Origin: Edaphochlamys debaryana
Lineage: Eukaryota; Chlorophyta; Chlorophyceae; Chlamydomonadales
Assembly (NCBI GenBank): GCA_016858145.1
Contig: JAEHOE010000204.1
Location: 62,001 to 126,000 of the forward strand
Direction of reading: 5' to 3'
Length of the DNA: 64,000 bases
In this document: piece after piece, positions 1-12,361 of the stretch
How positions within the stretch are numbered: position 1 is the first letter of the stretch
Layout of the letters: each line of letters starts with the position of its first letter
Notes under the pieces: model-generated
What the model saw: only the letters and a program-made list of their open reading frames with translations
What the model was told of the DNA's origin: nothing
The model's database searches: none
Made by a program: the position numbers and the translations under genes

Positions 1-99
1 GGCATGCAAGTGCTATGGTACAGCCGCAAAGCGCGCGGCACACGCAGGAGCGTGTCGCGTGGACACCCAATCCTCATGTTCAACCACCCTCGTGCAACA
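1..99 (-). repeat. Downstream LTR, first 99 bases only
   Basis: These 99 bases are identical to 11312-11410. In the element's own direction the LTR starts at base 99 with TG, the usual LTR terminus, and runs off the window. The sequence just inside (100-120) is not a clear polypurine tract, which is odd for an LTR element. Confidence 0.8.
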
Positions 100-190
100 G
101 CTGTACAACGCTGGGGGTAGTTGCGGGGCTGCACGTCCCGTCAGCTAGAACCCACGCTGCGGTTGCTCGACCGCTGCATCAACCCGCCCC

Positions 191-1594
191 TTACTCGACC
201 ATGACCTCCGGGCTCGCCGCGGGCGGGTCAGTCGCCAGGCGCACGCGGCGGGAGCCGATGGAGCGGACCACGCGCAGGTGCCGGCGGGGGCCCTTGACCT
301 TGCCCTTGAACACAATCACCAGCGGAGGGGAGCTGCCGGGGCCGGGAATGGAGTCGGGGAAGCCGGAGTCGCTGAAGTCCGGGCTGCCGGGCGGCGGCGG
401 CGGCACGAAAGGCGGGCAGTCCATCTGCGGCACCACCTGGTAGTCCATGGGGCTGGGGAAGGAGGTGGCGAAGGGAGCGGGGCTCTCCTCGAGCGGGTTG
501 AAGGGGGCGTGAGTCATGGGGACCAGGCCGGCGGAGCAGGTGGGGGAGCCGGGCGGCTCGCACATCTTAGCGTCCGGCGAGGAGAAGGCGCCGAAGGCCT
601 CGACCGTCTCGGGGTCGCAGGGGGCGAACACGGGGTCGGGGATCTCGTTGCCCAGGCTGGTGTCCATGGGAGCGCCGCCGTTGTCAGCCGCCGGAGAGGA
701 GGCGCTAGGCGGGGGAGGCGGAGGCGGAGGAGGGTGCTCAGCGAACACAATGCCCGTGGGGGCGTGCATGGGCGGGATCGGCGGGATCAGGGACTGCAGG
801 TGCACGTTGGCCTTAGCCGTGGCCCATGCGCCCCGCTCAATGGCCTTGGCGACGGCCGTCGAGGGAGGTTTGCCGGAGCTGGGCGCGCAGATGCCGAGGT
901 CCTCGAAGGCGGAGGCGAAGGTGTCGGTCGTGTTGTACGAGCGGGCCATGTCAAACACCTTGGCGATGTGGGGCGCAATGCGCGGGTCAGTCAGGGCCAT
1001 GGACAGGCGCTGCACACCGGAGACCACGGTGGTGAAAGCCTCGTTGGGGGGCAGTATCTCGCCCTCGAAGAACAGGCCCCCGGTGCCCGGCCCAGAGCCC
1101 AGGGCGGCCATCATGTACTGAGTCAGCATGATGGGGTCTGCGTACGGGAACAGGACCCCGCCGACCAGCGCCGCGAGTACTCCCAGCAGCTCAGCCAGCG
1201 ACAGATTCTCCTTGGTGACATCGCTGTGGGCCTTCTCGGCCCGCGCGAGCTGAAGCGACATCTGAGACACCAGATGGTTGAGCGCCACCACGCTCCTTCC
1301 GCTCACGTTGAGCTTCTTGAGCAGCCACTTGACCGCAGCCGTCTGGGTACCGGTATAGATGAAATCCTTAGTCAGGGACTTGGGGTCCTTGTCGGCCTCG
1401 GCCGCGATGCTGGGCTTGCCGTCGGGCCGGGCGCGCACCGCCGGGAGGGCCCTCACCAGGCGCACTCCCTTGTAGTTGACAAAACCACGCACACGGACCG
1501 ACGTCCTAAGCGCGGTGCTCGGGCGGAGCCCATGCACACCGGCATCCCTAGCGCTACGGCCGGCGTCAGCCTTCTTGGCGGCGACAGCAAGCAT
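191..1594 (-). CDS. Extra retroelement ORF downstream of pol, unknown function
   Basis: This is an uninterrupted 467-codon frame on the element's coding strand, between the pol stop and the downstream LTR, where some LTR elements carry an env-like or accessory gene. I do not recognise it. A basic N-terminal third is followed by a hydrophobic stretch around residues 135-168 (LLGVLAALVGGVLFPYADP), then a Pro-rich region with a nine-proline run near residue 290 and further Pro-rich segments to the C terminus. There is no signal peptide, no furin-like site and no cysteine pattern to support an envelope protein, so a structural or accessory role is equally possible. The start is the first ATG of the open frame. 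An antisense frame of 442 codons is a high-GC shadow. Confidence 0.6.
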   Translation of the reverse strand: MLAVAAKKADAGRSARDAGVHGLRPSTALRTSVRVRGFVNYKGVRLVRALPAVRARPDGKPSIAAEADKDPKSLTKDFIYTGTQTAAVKWLLKKLNVSGRSVVALNHLVSQMSLQLARAEKAHSDVTKENLSLAELLGVLAALVGGVLFPYADPIMLTQYMMAALGSGPGTGGLFFEGEILPPNEAFTTVVSGVQRLSMALTDPRIAPHIAKVFDMARSYNTTDTFASAFEDLGICAPSSGKPPSTAVAKAIERGAWATAKANVHLQSLIPPIPPMHAPTGIVFAEHPPPPPPPPPSASSPAADNGGAPMDTSLGNEIPDPVFAPCDPETVEAFGAFSSPDAKMCEPPGSPTCSAGLVPMTHAPFNPLEESPAPFATSFPSPMDYQVVPQMDCPPFVPPPPPGSPDFSDSGFPDSIPGPGSSPPLVIVFKGKVKGPRRHLRVVRSIGSRRVRLATDPPAASPEVMVE

Positions 1595-2480
1595 GATGCG
1601 GGTTAGCTAGAAACCTCAGCGCTTCAGAGGCAATAATGTTGTCGCGTGTGCAACGTGTAACGGGTTGCCGGGTTGTGTTGGCGTTTAAGGGTGGCGTTCG
1701 GTTGCCCCCTCCTCCGGCGGTCGTTTGTTTGCCACCTGTGCACCAGGCTTGGCCAACCGCCCGTACGGCACGAGCTTGTGAGCTTGCGCGTTGGAGGCTT
1801 CTCCAGCACAGACTCCATAGTCGGCACCTTACCGCGGGGCGCTATGGGGGCCGGCGTCGCCTACGCGGGGGCGCTGGCGGCGCTGGCGGGTCAGCCCTGG
1901 AGAGCGAACACCGCCACCCATGCCCGTTTGCCCCAGCCGACGCATCCTTAGTCTTCTGAAGTGTCACGTGCACCCATTGAGGGGAGCCGCAGACCGGGTA
2001 GGGCCCGGCGTGAGAAGTTGGACCGTTGACCCTAGCGGTTCGCCACAGGATATGCGCCCCTGCCCCTCTGCTTCAGCAGCCGGGCGGCACTCCTTCCTTG
2101 CTTACACTTCCCATAAGGCTTTCCTTACGCGGCGTCTGCCGGCGTGCCCTTTTTCGTCGCAAACCCTACCGTGGTTGTGGTCAACGCGTTCGGAGCCTGT
2201 CACTTTTCGTTGGTGCGTTGACCAGAAACTTGATGGTTAGTCACGGGGCGTTTCCAACCTGTGCGCCACACGTGTCCTGTGACTCCCGGTCACCTGGGCG
2301 TGCAATGTTGCGACCATCGCGACCGCGCCCCTCAGCACAGCACAGTTCGCTCAAGGATTGCCTCCCGTCGTCGGATAACTCAAAGCTATGGCCACTTGTC
2401 GTGGCGGAAGAGGTCCCTGTCTCGGTCGGTGTCCGGCTTGTCCCGACCGTCACCCCGCCCTTCGCCCGCAGGCACCCTGC
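1595..2480 (-). other. Spacer between pol and the downstream ORF
   Basis: Nearly 900 bases of the element lie between the two reading frames. Only short overlapping frames without recognisable domains occur here. It may hold the promoter or splice acceptor for the downstream frame, but nothing specific is visible. Confidence 0.4.
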
Positions 2481-5400
2481 CTACAAGCTGGACCGAGGCA
2501 CGAACAGGAGGTGCGACGCGACGGGAAACATGGTCCCTTGCGCGTCCTTGACGATGGCGTGGGAGCCGTCGGGTGCCCGCCAAAACTGGAACAGGTAGGG
2601 TCCCTCACGGTCCTTGGCCATCTTACTATCCCGTCGCTTCAGCTTCCACACCAAAGCGTCTTGCGGGATGTCGGGCAGCCCTCGAAGCTCGTGCGCCTGC
2701 GCTGGCCTGACATTGTATTGTCCCCCGGTCTCCCTTTCCACAGGTCCAGGGTTCGGGCCTGCCCCTTCAGCTGGCGCACCACCGGCGGCGGCGGGCGCTT
2801 CGCGCCTCTGATCCGCCAGACCAATCTCCGGGGCTGATGCGCGTGCTTGGGTAGGTACGGCGCCCGGGTTGGCACCTTCCCGCTGCTGGGGCTTAGCCAA
2901 GGGGGGCTGGGCCGCCTCCTTACCGCGCGGCTTCCGCTGCACAGTCGCCTGCCGGGCCGCCGCCACTACTTCCTCCCCAAGGGGGTTAACTGGACCCGCC
3001 CCTGCCGCCGATCCATCTTCCGGCTTGCCGGGCTTCTGCCCTCGTTGCCTGGGCTTGGATTGGTGCCGCCTCTTCTGATACTCCCTTTCCGCCCTCTCCT
3101 TCGCCTCAACGTGCCTCTTCTCCGCATCCACCGCCAACCCTTCCATGCGCTCTCGCCGTGCCCTCAGGAGCTGGTAGTGCTCGGACGTCCACTCTACACG
3201 GACCTGCTCGGGCTCAACTTCCTCCGGCGAGGCCTCCGGGTCTGCCGGGGGAGCCAGCTCCACAGCCAAGGTGAGCTCGCGCCCAAACATGCACAGAGCA
3301 GGGCTCATCTTGGTGACGGCGTGGGCCGCCGTACGATATGCATAAGCGGCGTCGTAGCACTTGGCATCCCACTCGGTCTCCTCGGTGATCAACTTGCGGA
3401 GAGAATCCAGCAAGGTCCCCACCATGCGTTCCGCCTTCCCGTTGCCACGCGGGTTGCTACCGGCCGTGACGTACTGCTTGATGCTGCGGGAGCGCAGCTC
3501 GCGTGCGAAGGCCTTGCCCGTGAACTCTGTACCACGGTCTGACACCACCACCCTTGGCACGCCATACCGACAGACCCAGTTCTGCCAGAAGGCCGTCCAG
3601 ACCTCCGCCGCCTTCTTCGTCTTCAGGGGCACTACTTCTACCCAAGAGCTGAAGCTGTCCACCATGACCAAGCAGTAACGATGCCCGCGCGGCGTCTTCG
3701 TCACCGGGCCGAACAGGTCCAAGTGCACCGTATCCAATATCGGTACGACCGGAAGGGGGCGAAGCCGAGGATGGCGCAGCAGTTTGTTCTGGTTGCTAGC
3801 GCACTCGGGGCACTGACGTAGGCAGGCTTCCACATCCTTGCGCACGCCGGGCCACCAGAACCGGGCCTGCACGGAGCTGTAGGTTTTGTCAAAGCCCTGA
3901 TGCCCCTGACTGTGCACCGTGCGCACAATAGACGCGCACTCGGCCGGCTTGGGGACCTTCCACTTTGAGATCTCCCCGGTTGGAAGCCGTCGCTGCTGGC
4001 GCCGCACCTTGTACAGCGTCCCCTCGAGCCACATATAGTTCTCTGCCCGACGCTCAATCCTCTTGGTCTCCTTGATTGCCCTCTCCAGGCCCATGTTTTC
4101 GGGGAAGCTCCAGCGCCCCGTTTGCAGGTAATGGATCAGGGCCGTGTCTTCCCAGGGCGACCTCTCCGCCCGGGGTTTCGAGGGTCCAGCCTCATCCCCC
4201 TCATCCGCCCCTTCTCCCTCCTCAATTTCCAGCTCCACAGCCACATCCTCACCCATGCCTTCCCCCTCCTCTTCCTCCCCCTCGTCCTCAGGCCTCCACG
4301 ACACCACAAGGCTCTCACGGGCCGACCCGCCACTGTCCTCCTCTGCGCCGGTGCCTTCCGTCGTCAGGTCACTCGGCCCAGGCGCTGCCACCGGGGCCTG
4401 CGGCGGCGCAGGGGCCGCAGCGGCTGCGGGGGCCACTGGGGCCGGCGGTACAAACGGTGCGTGTGGGCCTGGGCACATCCACATGCCCGGCGGCACGTGG
4501 GCCAGGGGCGGGTTGAGGCAGAAAGTGTGGAAGGCCTGGGTACACCCGTAATAGTCACAGAGAAGCAAGGAGTCATCAGGCATTCCTTGACCGCACACGG
4601 AGCACCGGATCGCGGGGTTCCAGTCCTCAGGGGACCCTTGCCCCCGCTCCTCAGAGGTGCCCTCCTTCTCTGGGTCCACGAACCCGGTTAGCAGGCAGCT
4701 CCGTCTGCGCTGCCGCTTGGTCTGAGGCCCCCCTTCCCCGTCCCCGGGGTCGCGTCCTCTTGCCCACAGCGGTGACTGGGGCTCGGTTCCCGGATAGACG
4801 GGGACCACTCCGGGTTCCTCACCGCCTGAGGGTGTCTGCGTCCGGTCATCATCGCCCTCCATGGGGACTGGGCCCTCCGCCTCCCGCGCCACGGGTTGAG
4901 TCTGTGGAATGTCAATCCCGTCCACCTCACCCGCACCGTGCTCGGCGGCGCGCACAGGTGCGTGGGCTGGCTGCGTGAGGGGCACCGGGGCCTCCTCCTC
5001 CTCTCTTTCCACGACGGGGCGCCGCGGTGCTCCGGGCGCTGGCACCCAGGGCACCCGGGGGAAGCGATGGGTGCGGATGCTCGAGCGACCTGTGACGACC
5101 CCAGTCTCGTGTGTCATGCCCGCCCGTCGTTCCCTCTCGTCCAACTCCAGGTTCTCCCTGCGGTGGGCCTCCCCCTCTGCCGCCTCCTCCCGCGCAAGCC
5201 GTCGTCCCAGAGCCTGGTTGGCCTGAAGCTGCTGCGGTGAGATGCGGGGCGCGGGCGGGTTGCCACCCGGCCGGTAATCCGGAGCGTAGTAAGTGTTGCA
5301 GTTACGGTTAGCTTCAGAGCGCCCATCAGTCATGTACACCTCCAGACCGGTGTGCGCTCCTCCCCATAGGTCCGCCGTACCCTCATCCTCGCCGTCCCCC

Positions 5401-8400
5401 AAGTCCTCCATCCTGATCGCAGCCACCCCACGGTAGGATACCAGGGGCGCCGTGTCACGACGGTTAGGGGCGCTCACCGACTTCGGCAAGAGGGTCGTCG
5501 GTCGCCGCCAGGGCCGCGGATTCGGCGCACATAGGCTGCGACGCACGGGTTGCGCTGAGGCAATACGGCTCGTGACGTAGACCTCGATTTCTGGCGAGAG
5601 CTCCGCTCTCGGAGCCTCACCAGCACACATCTCCACCGTGGTGGCCTCCGCCTGCCAGTGTTCTGAGCTTGCCACTCCACTTGCCACCCCAGGCGGGCGC
5701 TCCTCATCGTCGCTGTCCTCCGCCAAGTGTGCCAGCCGGCTCAGGCCGTCCACGTTCCCATGCTTCTCGCCCGCCCGATGCTGGATGTCCATGTCGTACG
5801 ACATAAGCTTAAGGGCCATGCGGGCGAGCTTGCCCTGCAGACTGGACGTCTTGGCGGTCATCAAGTACCGCACCGCCATACTATCGGTGAGGAGGGTGAA
5901 GCGCGTTCCCCACACGTATGGGCGGAAGTGAGTCACGCCGAAGACGGCGGCATAGCACTCGCCGTCCGCTGCGGACCAGTTGAGCTGGCTTCCTGACATC
6001 TTCTTGCTTGCGTACTGCACCACCCTCTCCTTCCCATCTGGCCCCACTTGACTCAGGATCGCCGCCACGGCATGCTTGCTCCAATCCGTGGCGATGATGA
6101 ACGGCCGGGAGAAGTCAGGCGCGGCCAGGACTGGCGTGCTGAGCAGGGCCTGCCGCAACGTGCTCCACGCCTCGTGCTCCTCCGGTCCCCACTGCCAAGG
6201 TTGGTCCTTGCGCGTCAGCTCGTACAGGGGCTTTGCCTTGAGGCTAAAGTTGCGGATGAACGCCTTGTAGTATGCCGCCGTCGATATCCAACTGCGCACC
6301 TCCTTGACCGTCCGCGGTGCGGGCAGCCGCTCAATCGTTGCCAAGTTACGCGGGTCAGGCTCAACCGTGCCCTTCTCTCCGTCCAGCAGGTGTCCCAGAA
6401 AGATCACCCTCTTCATGCCAAGCCTGCACTTCTTCAGCGCCACGCGCAAGCCCGCCAGTCGCAGACATGCAAACACGTCCTCCAGTGCCCTCAAGTGCTC
6501 CTCCCACGTGGGGGCGAAGGTGAGCACATCGTCGGCAAAGGCCACGCAGCATGGGCGAGGGCGTGGGCGGTCTGCGCTTGCAGCCTCCCGTTCTTGGTAG
6601 TGAGAGCCGGGCATCAAAGGCGCCATCACGAGGGACATCAGCCGGCTGAACACCGCACTTGAGTTCCGAAAGCCCATGGGCATGACCGTAGGGCGATACG
6701 CGGCGTGTGGGGTCACAATCGTCAGCTTGTCTTTCGACTCTTCATCATGCATGGGCACCTGCCAGTAGCCCGCCTTGAGGTCCAGGCTGGAGTAGATCAT
6801 AGTGGACCCGCCTGACGGCGCGGCGGTGTCCAACAGGTCCTGGATATTCCCCATTGGGTAGCGCTGCGGGCGGACGACCAGGTTGCACGCTCGCGCATCG
6901 GTCACCACCCGGAATTCAGCCGGGGGCTTGGGTTTGCTCGTCTCATCCTGCCCGTCGGCCGTGACCGCCACGGGATCAGCCTTCTTAGGGATGACCATGA
7001 CAGGGGAACCCCAGGCACTCGTGCTGGGCTCGATCAGTCCGTCCTTCAGTAGTTTGGCCATCTCCGCATCAACCGCCGCCATCTCAACACGTGACATTCG
7101 GTACGGCGGGGTGTAAACCGGAGGGCTGTCCCCCGTATCCACCTTGCAGGTTACCCACGTCGTGCGCCCCAGCTCGCTGTTCGTCAAGGCGAACATGTCA
7201 TGGTTGCGCATCAGGAGCTGATACATCCCCTCCCTTTGTGCCGAGGTGAGATCCGGGTTGATCCTCTCCCGCAGCGTGTTACTCAGCTCCTCCCTTGGGG
7301 GCGTTTCCTTGTTGCGTGCCCACGCACGGGTAGCGAGGGCCCGGGCTGCTGCCAGGTGCTCCTCCGCCGAGGTGAAGGTCGGCGGGCTAGGCAGGCTTTC
7401 TGTCTGCCCCGACCCTTTCGTTCCCAACTGGGCCACGGCCCCTTCACCCTCCCCCGCAGGCGCCGTCCGTCCGCTTGGGCTGGCGGCCGAGCGAGCCGGG
7501 CCGGCAGCCGAGGGTGAGAGATACACCTCAACGTTGGGTCGGCGCGTTGACTGGGCTTGCCGCCCCCAGTCATCCTGATCCGGCCCATCCTCATTATCCT
7601 CCCACGACCCCCATGAGCCTGGGCTCCCTCCGGCCCCAGCATCATCATCCCCATCGTCATCCTCGCTCTCCGAGTTGCTGCCCTCCTCACTCCCCTCTTC
7701 TTCCTCGCCCTCCTCAGCCTCGTCCTCATCTTCGTCAGAGTCCTCCACGAGTGGCGGGAGGTCACCGTCATCCATGGGTTCTCCGGCCCCCGGTGCGCTG
7801 GTGCTTGCGGACTGCGTACGAGCACCCGCCGCCGCGGCAGGGGGCGGGTCGAAGTCCGCCACCAAGGCCCCCTCCGGTGAGTCCTCCTCGGGAATGGTCT
7901 CCACCATCATGGCCTCGGGAGACCTCAGGAAGGTGATGGGGATAAAGCTACGTTGCCCATCGTCGTTCGTGTAGTACAGGCGTGAAGTGTCATAGCAAAT
8001 GGTTGCCCGCGCCTGACTCAGCCAATCGCAGCCGAGCAGCATGTAGTACGACCTCGCCTGGCTCACAAATGGGTCAATCGTGATCACCATGTCCCCTGTC
8101 GATGTGAAAAGCTCCCTAATCCGCCCTGACGGTTTCGCACTGCTCCCGTCCGCCGACAGGAACGTGGCACTGGTTGGCTCAATGCTGGGCAGCAGGCGTA
8201 GCTTCCGTACGGTCTGGTACGGCGCCAGGCTGTTGGACGCCCCACTATCGATGATGCTGGGGGTCTTGACCATGACGCCCTCCGCATCAGCCAGGAGGAT
8301 CTCTGCCCGGCACACCTGGAACCGAGGTGGCTCCAAGGCGGTGGTCTTCATCACCACCCCAGGGTCGGCGTGCATAATCATCGGGTCGCCCCGAGCTTGG

Positions 8401-10019
8401 TCGGGTGAGTCCGGGTTGATCTCGGCTGCATGCTGCGCGGGCGCAGCTGGCGCACCGGGGGAAGGCGCGGCCGCCGCCCCCTTGTCGCGCTGGGCACGTG
8501 CCACGTTGAGGATCCGAGCACCTAGCTTTGTGTAAACGTTGACAGGGTTGACACGCAGCGCTGACCCCAGGGTCAGGGGAAACTTGTTGACCTTCAGCAT
8601 GATCTCATCCGCAACCCTCCCCTCTTCCTCCATCGGGTTGCCAGCAGGGATGGCGTGCGTGCAGCCCATGGTCTCGCCGGCGGCCCGAGGTGGCGGCCGC
8701 CACCCCACGCGGCCGGGGCTCCGCCTGGCTTCGAAGGCCGGGGGCTGTGCGGGAGGTGGGTCCATCCTTGTCCCAGCGGGCATAGCACGCCGTGCCGCCA
8801 CATGCGGGCGCTCCTCTTCTCCCCCCGCTCGCCCCTCACGGGCTCCGCCCGCCCCAGCAGGATTCACATAACTGGCTGGGTCAATCGCCACCCTCTTGCG
8901 GGGCAGCGTGGTGTTCGGGAAGTCACCCATCCGCTTCAGGTACACCTCATCCCGGTGAGCCTGATGGTTGTGGAAACGTGGCGACTGGTATCGAGGGGGT
9001 GTCGGGCTCAGGCGCGGGAATCGGCCCCGCAGAGGCCCCCCATGCGCGGAGTAGACCTGAGGAGTGTGGTCTACGTCCACCATGCTGACCATGGTCGCCA
9101 GGTCATCTCCCCGCCTTGTCGGGTAACCACCCTCCTGCCTCCTTTGCATCTCCTGCAGGTTCACGGAGAGGCGTGCGAACTCCCGCCGCAACGCCTCAAT
9201 GTCGTTTGAAGCCCCTCCGGTGGGAGACGCAGGTGGGCGAGGGGGAGGTGCCGCCCGCGGTGGGGTGCGTGTGTCTTCGCGCCTCCCCATTGGCTCCCGG
9301 CGGTCATCCCACCGTACACGAGGGCGATCTTGCGCGTCCCGTCCCCGTGCCATGCCACCGCTTCGTGGCTCGGGTCTCACAAGCTCGTAACGGGGCGCTG
9401 GGTTCACCCGCTCAAACCGGGGACCCTCCTCTCGGCCCTTGCGACTGGGCGCAGACCGGCCCACATCCTCCCCCTCCTCCTCATCCCCTTGATCATCCCT
9501 CGCCAGGTCCAGACCCTCGCTCACATAAATGGCATCGCTGATGGCAGCGTCAAGGTCACGTGGCCGCAACAGGTAAACCTTGGCGTGGATGCGGGGTTGC
9601 AGCCCTCGCAGGACGTTATACATGTATGTGGGGTCCTCGTTTGCATCAATGCTGAGCTGTGAGCACAGGTGCCGATATCGGTCCGCATAGCGCCTCACGC
9701 TCTCCTTGCGCCCCTGCTTGCAGTTTGCCAGGCGGCTGTACAACTCGTCCTCTCTCTCGGCGAACCGGTTCACGAAAGCCCGTCTGAAGGACGCCCAGTT
9801 TCCTAGCTCTGGTCCAAGCCCCGCCTCCCAAATCTGGGCGACCGAGTTCAGGCGGCAGCACGCCACCATCAATTTATCCTCATCACGCCATTCAAACAAC
9901 TGGGCGTGGCGCTCAATGCGGTTTAGCCATTGCCGTGCATCATGCAGATCCGGATCGAACAGGGGGATGGCATTCAAGCCTGACGCGGTAACGCCATGTT
10001 GGCGCTCTTGGTCTTCCAT
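2481..10019 (-). CDS. Gypsy gag-pol polyprotein with internal PHD finger
   Basis: A single 2512-residue frame encodes the replication proteins. In order: a gag capsid-like domain (about residues 20-175), a long disordered region without a CCHC zinc knuckle, an aspartic protease with DSGAS near residue 592, reverse transcriptase (about 970-1215) with the catalytic motif FADD near 1160 instead of the commoner YxDD, RNase H (about 1300-1430, TDWSK and DGLSRL), and a low-complexity stretch. A PHD finger follows (about 1805-1848: CSVCGQGM, an HTFC pair, MWMCPG), then the integrase H2C2 zinc finger (about 2035-2077) and the DDE core (LDLFGP, SDRGTEF, GKAERM near 2098, 2160 and 2196). A small C-terminal domain may bind nucleic acid or chromatin. 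Gag and pol share one frame, so no frameshift is needed. The frame is intact. Confidence 0.93.
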   Translation of the reverse strand: MEDQERQHGVTASGLNAIPLFDPDLHDARQWLNRIERHAQLFEWRDEDKLMVACCRLNSVAQIWEAGLGPELGNWASFRRAFVNRFAEREDELYSRLANCKQGRKESVRRYADRYRHLCSQLSIDANEDPTYMYNVLRGLQPRIHAKVYLLRPRDLDAAISDAIYVSEGLDLARDDQGDEEEGEDVGRSAPSRKGREEGPRFERVNPAPRYELVRPEPRSGGMARGRDAQDRPRVRWDDRREPMGRREDTRTPPRAAPPPRPPASPTGGASNDIEALRREFARLSVNLQEMQRRQEGGYPTRRGDDLATMVSMVDVDHTPQVYSAHGGPLRGRFPRLSPTPPRYQSPRFHNHQAHRDEVYLKRMGDFPNTTLPRKRVAIDPASYVNPAGAGGAREGRAGGEEERPHVAARRAMPAGTRMDPPPAQPPAFEARRSPGRVGWRPPPRAAGETMGCTHAIPAGNPMEEEGRVADEIMLKVNKFPLTLGSALRVNPVNVYTKLGARILNVARAQRDKGAAAAPSPGAPAAPAQHAAEINPDSPDQARGDPMIMHADPGVVMKTTALEPPRFQVCRAEILLADAEGVMVKTPSIIDSGASNSLAPYQTVRKLRLLPSIEPTSATFLSADGSSAKPSGRIRELFTSTGDMVITIDPFVSQARSYYMLLGCDWLSQARATICYDTSRLYYTNDDGQRSFIPITFLRSPEAMMVETIPEEDSPEGALVADFDPPPAAAAGARTQSASTSAPGAGEPMDDGDLPPLVEDSDEDEDEAEEGEEEEGSEEGSNSESEDDDGDDDAGAGGSPGSWGSWEDNEDGPDQDDWGRQAQSTRRPNVEVYLSPSAAGPARSAASPSGRTAPAGEGEGAVAQLGTKGSGQTESLPSPPTFTSAEEHLAAARALATRAWARNKETPPREELSNTLRERINPDLTSAQREGMYQLLMRNHDMFALTNSELGRTTWVTCKVDTGDSPPVYTPPYRMSRVEMAAVDAEMAKLLKDGLIEPSTSAWGSPVMVIPKKADPVAVTADGQDETSKPKPPAEFRVVTDARACNLVVRPQRYPMGNIQDLLDTAAPSGGSTMIYSSLDLKAGYWQVPMHDEESKDKLTIVTPHAAYRPTVMPMGFRNSSAVFSRLMSLVMAPLMPGSHYQEREAASADRPRPRPCCVAFADDVLTFAPTWEEHLRALEDVFACLRLAGLRVALKKCRLGMKRVIFLGHLLDGEKGTVEPDPRNLATIERLPAPRTVKEVRSWISTAAYYKAFIRNFSLKAKPLYELTRKDQPWQWGPEEHEAWSTLRQALLSTPVLAAPDFSRPFIIATDWSKHAVAAILSQVGPDGKERVVQYASKKMSGSQLNWSAADGECYAAVFGVTHFRPYVWGTRFTLLTDSMAVRYLMTAKTSSLQGKLARMALKLMSYDMDIQHRAGEKHGNVDGLSRLAHLAEDSDDEERPPGVASGVASSEHWQAEATTVEMCAGEAPRAELSPEIEVYVTSRIASAQPVRRSLCAPNPRPWRRPTTLLPKSVSAPNRRDTAPLVSYRGVAAIRMEDLGDGEDEGTADLWGGAHTGLEVYMTDGRSEANRNCNTYYAPDYRPGGNPPAPRISPQQLQANQALGRRLAREEAAEGEAHRRENLELDERERRAGMTHETGVVTGRSSIRTHRFPRVPWVPAPGAPRRPVVEREEEEAPVPLTQPAHAPVRAAEHGAGEVDGIDIPQTQPVAREAEGPVPMEGDDDRTQTPSGGEEPGVVPVYPGTEPQSPLWARGRDPGDGEGGPQTKRQRRRSCLLTGFVDPEKEGTSEERGQGSPEDWNPAIRCSVCGQGMPDDSLLLCDYYGCTQAFHTFCLNPPLAHVPPGMWMCPGPHAPFVPPAPVAPAAAAAPAPPQAPVAAPGPSDLTTEGTGAEEDSGGSARESLVVSWRPEDEGEEEEGEGMGEDVAVELEIEEGEGADEGDEAGPSKPRAERSPWEDTALIHYLQTGRWSFPENMGLERAIKETKRIERRAENYMWLEGTLYKVRRQQRRLPTGEISKWKVPKPAECASIVRTVHSQGHQGFDKTYSSVQARFWWPGVRKDVEACLRQCPECASNQNKLLRHPRLRPLPVVPILDTVHLDLFGPVTKTPRGHRYCLVMVDSFSSWVEVVPLKTKKAAEVWTAFWQNWVCRYGVPRVVVSDRGTEFTGKAFARELRSRSIKQYVTAGSNPRGNGKAERMVGTLLDSLRKLITEETEWDAKCYDAAYAYRTAAHAVTKMSPALCMFGRELTLAVELAPPADPEASPEEVEPEQVRVEWTSEHYQLLRARRERMEGLAVDAEKRHVEAKERAEREYQKRRHQSKPRQRGQKPGKPEDGSAAGAGPVNPLGEEVVAAARQATVQRKPRGKEAAQPPLAKPQQREGANPGAVPTQARASAPEIGLADQRREAPAAAGGAPAEGAGPNPGPVERETGGQYNVRPAQAHELRGLPDIPQDALVWKLKRRDSKMAKDREGPYLFQFWRAPDGSHAIVKDAQGTMFPVASHLLFVPRSSL

Positions 10020-10102
10020 ATTGGCCCCTTTTCTTCTTGTGTTGGGTGTTACTGTACGTCTGACCGGCTATGAGAGCGAGGTGCAGCCACCGACTTGCAT
10101 AA

Positions 10103-10118
10103 CCAGGTCCCGCTACCA
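10103..10118 (-). other. Candidate primer-binding site
   Basis: Read on the minus strand this begins TGGTAGCGGGACC. A primer-binding site normally begins TGG, the complement of a tRNA CCA end, and TGGTAGCG resembles sites primed by initiator tRNA-Met in other elements. If it is real, the upstream LTR ends near 10119 and is about 1.29 kb long. The LTR does not end in a clean CA beside it, so the call is tentative. Confidence 0.33.
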
Positions 10119-11410
10119 GGAAAGCAGGGCCACACTTAATGAGTACCCACAATTTTTTTTTTTGTGGCCCAGTCGTGTGGATTGCTGCCCTAGGATCGTT
10201 CTGCACGCCCGGTGGTGCCCAGGATCTAGCGTGTGAAGACGCTGACTCTGGTCTCGCCTCAGGGAGCGGGCTCGGGATGTCTCAAGCGCGGGTCTCGTGA
10301 CGCAGGGGTATTGCGCACGTCGAAGTGGGACTTAGGCTTGGGAAGTGATGCAGCGGAAGCGTATAGCGTGACGGGGTCAAAGGGGTGTGAGCTGACGGAA
10401 GGGGGGGGGATGGAGCAGCGGCGCGGGGCTGCTGCGGTGAAGACCTGGCTGGGCTGAGTGCCCGCAGGGTTTAGCGTGTGATCGGGTAGGAAGCCAATGC
10501 GCTCGCCTCCGCTCGCGCACTGATGCAGGCGAGGAGCGGGGAGCGTGTCCTGTGGCGCTAGTGCGAGCGCTGAAGGGGACACGAGACAAACACAGCCGGC
10601 TGCGGGGCAGGCAGGCTGAGTGGGGGCAGGGACCAGGGGTCCGTGCCTGACGCCTCTGGGAACAGGGCGCGGGGCTCCAGGTCGGAGACAGAAGTGAGCT
10701 CTCAGATTACAGAGGGCTCGGCAGGATAGCACTTGGCAATAAAGCCGCAGAATAGCGAGTCAGGGCAGGTTTACGCTCCAGACGATCACGATTTTGGATC
10801 CGGGGCTTACCCCATCCGTCACCGGTCACTCCTTATGTACTCCCGGGCAATCGCATAAGGCCCCTTTGAAAGCTTCACGCACTACCGCACAACCACATCA
10901 ATCAACCCAAACCACAATTGCCGTGACCACCCAACACCTCCGAGCGTCAACAACCACACACCCTCTTCCCCCTTGGCCCTCGCCACCCATCTTGCATGGT
11001 CCAGATCCACTTGCAATATTGTACACAGGCCGCAGATGTGCTCCCGACCGCTCAGCCCTCACGACCACACACCCTTATCCCACATACGGTGCCCTTCCAC
11101 TCGTCCCAGGGTATCCAGGGCGCCTCGCTCGCCACAAAGACAACTAGTGGTCCAGGGGACCCTTGCTTACTCAGTGGTACACGTGTCATTGCTCCAGGCC
11201 ACACGCCACACACACCACGCCGCATGTCACGGAATGCCGTAGAAACTTAGAAGTGCACCCCCGACTTGACAATGTGCGTGCCCTGCCATGAGCGCATGCC
11301 AATCGCTCGTGGGCATGCAAGTGCTATGGTACAGCCGCAAAGCGCGCGGCACACGCAGGAGCGTGTCGCGTGGACACCCAATCCTCATGTTCAACCACCC
11401 TCGTGCAACA
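10119..11410 (-). repeat. Upstream LTR (only 11312-11410 directly supported)
   Basis: Bases 11312-11410 match the 99 LTR bases at the left edge exactly, so the outer LTR boundary is 11410. The inner boundary is inferred from the candidate primer-binding site, because the other LTR is cut off. The stretch between has no convincing gene and contains a T12-type run near 10147. The promoter and poly(A) signals of the element should lie here but cannot be picked out. Confidence 0.5.
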
Positions 11411-12361
11411 CCGCCGCGTACGCGTGCCGCGTTGCTCGGGCTCCCCCGCATGAAACTACCGCAACCGTTGGCTGCGCGTTTAACCTATCTAGTCAGCAAA
11501 GTCAGCAGGGGTGCGTAGATGCATGGACAGGTCCTGGGGAGCCGGGGGGAATGGAACCCGCCTGGCGGGCAGTGGATGATGAAGCACGGGTGTAGTCAGG
11601 GGTGGATGGAGGCCTACCGGCGGCGGAAGGATCTTACTTGCGGCCTTTCACGCGCCACCTGGCTCCGACTCTTGCGGGATTCGTACACGGCCACCTACCG
11701 CAGTCAGGCACCCGCCCAAGCACACGCGCGGCGGTTGCTCTTAGTCCAGGCCCTACCTGGTTCGGGTTGAGAATCTCCTGATGTCTCCCTTGCTCTTGCG
11801 TCCCATCTGCCAGCATCGCAGTTAGTTCCTCTGCGGGTGCCTCTACACCGCTCCTCGCTCCGCAGATGAAAGGACAGCGGGCTCTATCTACTGATGTCCC
11901 ATCTCCAGCAATCAATAGATCTGGCTAATCTGGCTCTTGGCGCCCTGACACAATATGTTTGATGTTCGGGCTCCAGAAGAGCCACCTGATAAGGAGTTCC
12001 GTGGTTGACAGGACATAATATGAACTGCTGTCCCTCCCGTAGGATACATCGCGGACATGGGCCTTACCAATGCGGAGGTTTTCAAGTACCGCAATCAAGA
12101 TGGAGGAGGAGACACCGCTAAACAGTTGGTCGCTTCGATGCGGGATTACGGTCCACGAACGCCACTTAGTGCCAAACCACGGCAACGAGGCCTATCCGGT
12201 GGGTGCACCACCTGCTGCGCACACGATGCGCGCACGGCCAGCAGACTAACCAAATGTGGACTGCCGCCTTACCGCTACAGTTTTATTCCTACATTCTGGT
12301 AAGCGAGAACACGTACACCCCGGTTGCAGCCGAGGAACCCTTCAGTTGCTTCTACCTTCAG
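11411..12361. other. No confident gene; right flank of the retroelement
   Basis: Short frames only. A minus-strand frame at 11925-12185 and plus-strand coding-like sequence at 12057-12300, ending at a good donor (GTAAGC near 12301), could be an upstream exon of the DUF3431-like gene. The reading phase does not join cleanly to the exon at 12362, so I do not include it. Confidence 0.3.

Larger units (their letters stand above)
1..11410 (-). mobile_element. Ty3/gypsy LTR retrotransposon, cut by the left window edge
   Basis: A complete-looking gypsy element lies on the minus strand. Its upstream LTR is on the right, followed by the gag-pol frame (10019-2481), an extra frame (1594-191) and the start of the downstream LTR (99-1). 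Bases 1-99 and 11312-11410 are identical, and both stop matching at the same point, where the element-sense LTR begins TGTTGCACG. Identical LTR segments and an open 2512-codon frame point to a recent insertion. The target-site duplication cannot be checked because the left end lies outside the window. Confidence 0.88.

Noticed and set aside
278..1606. 442-codon plus-strand frame opposite the retroelement's downstream ORF
   Set aside because: It is antisense to a better frame, and its Gly/Arg/His-rich composition is the usual shadow of GC-rich coding DNA.
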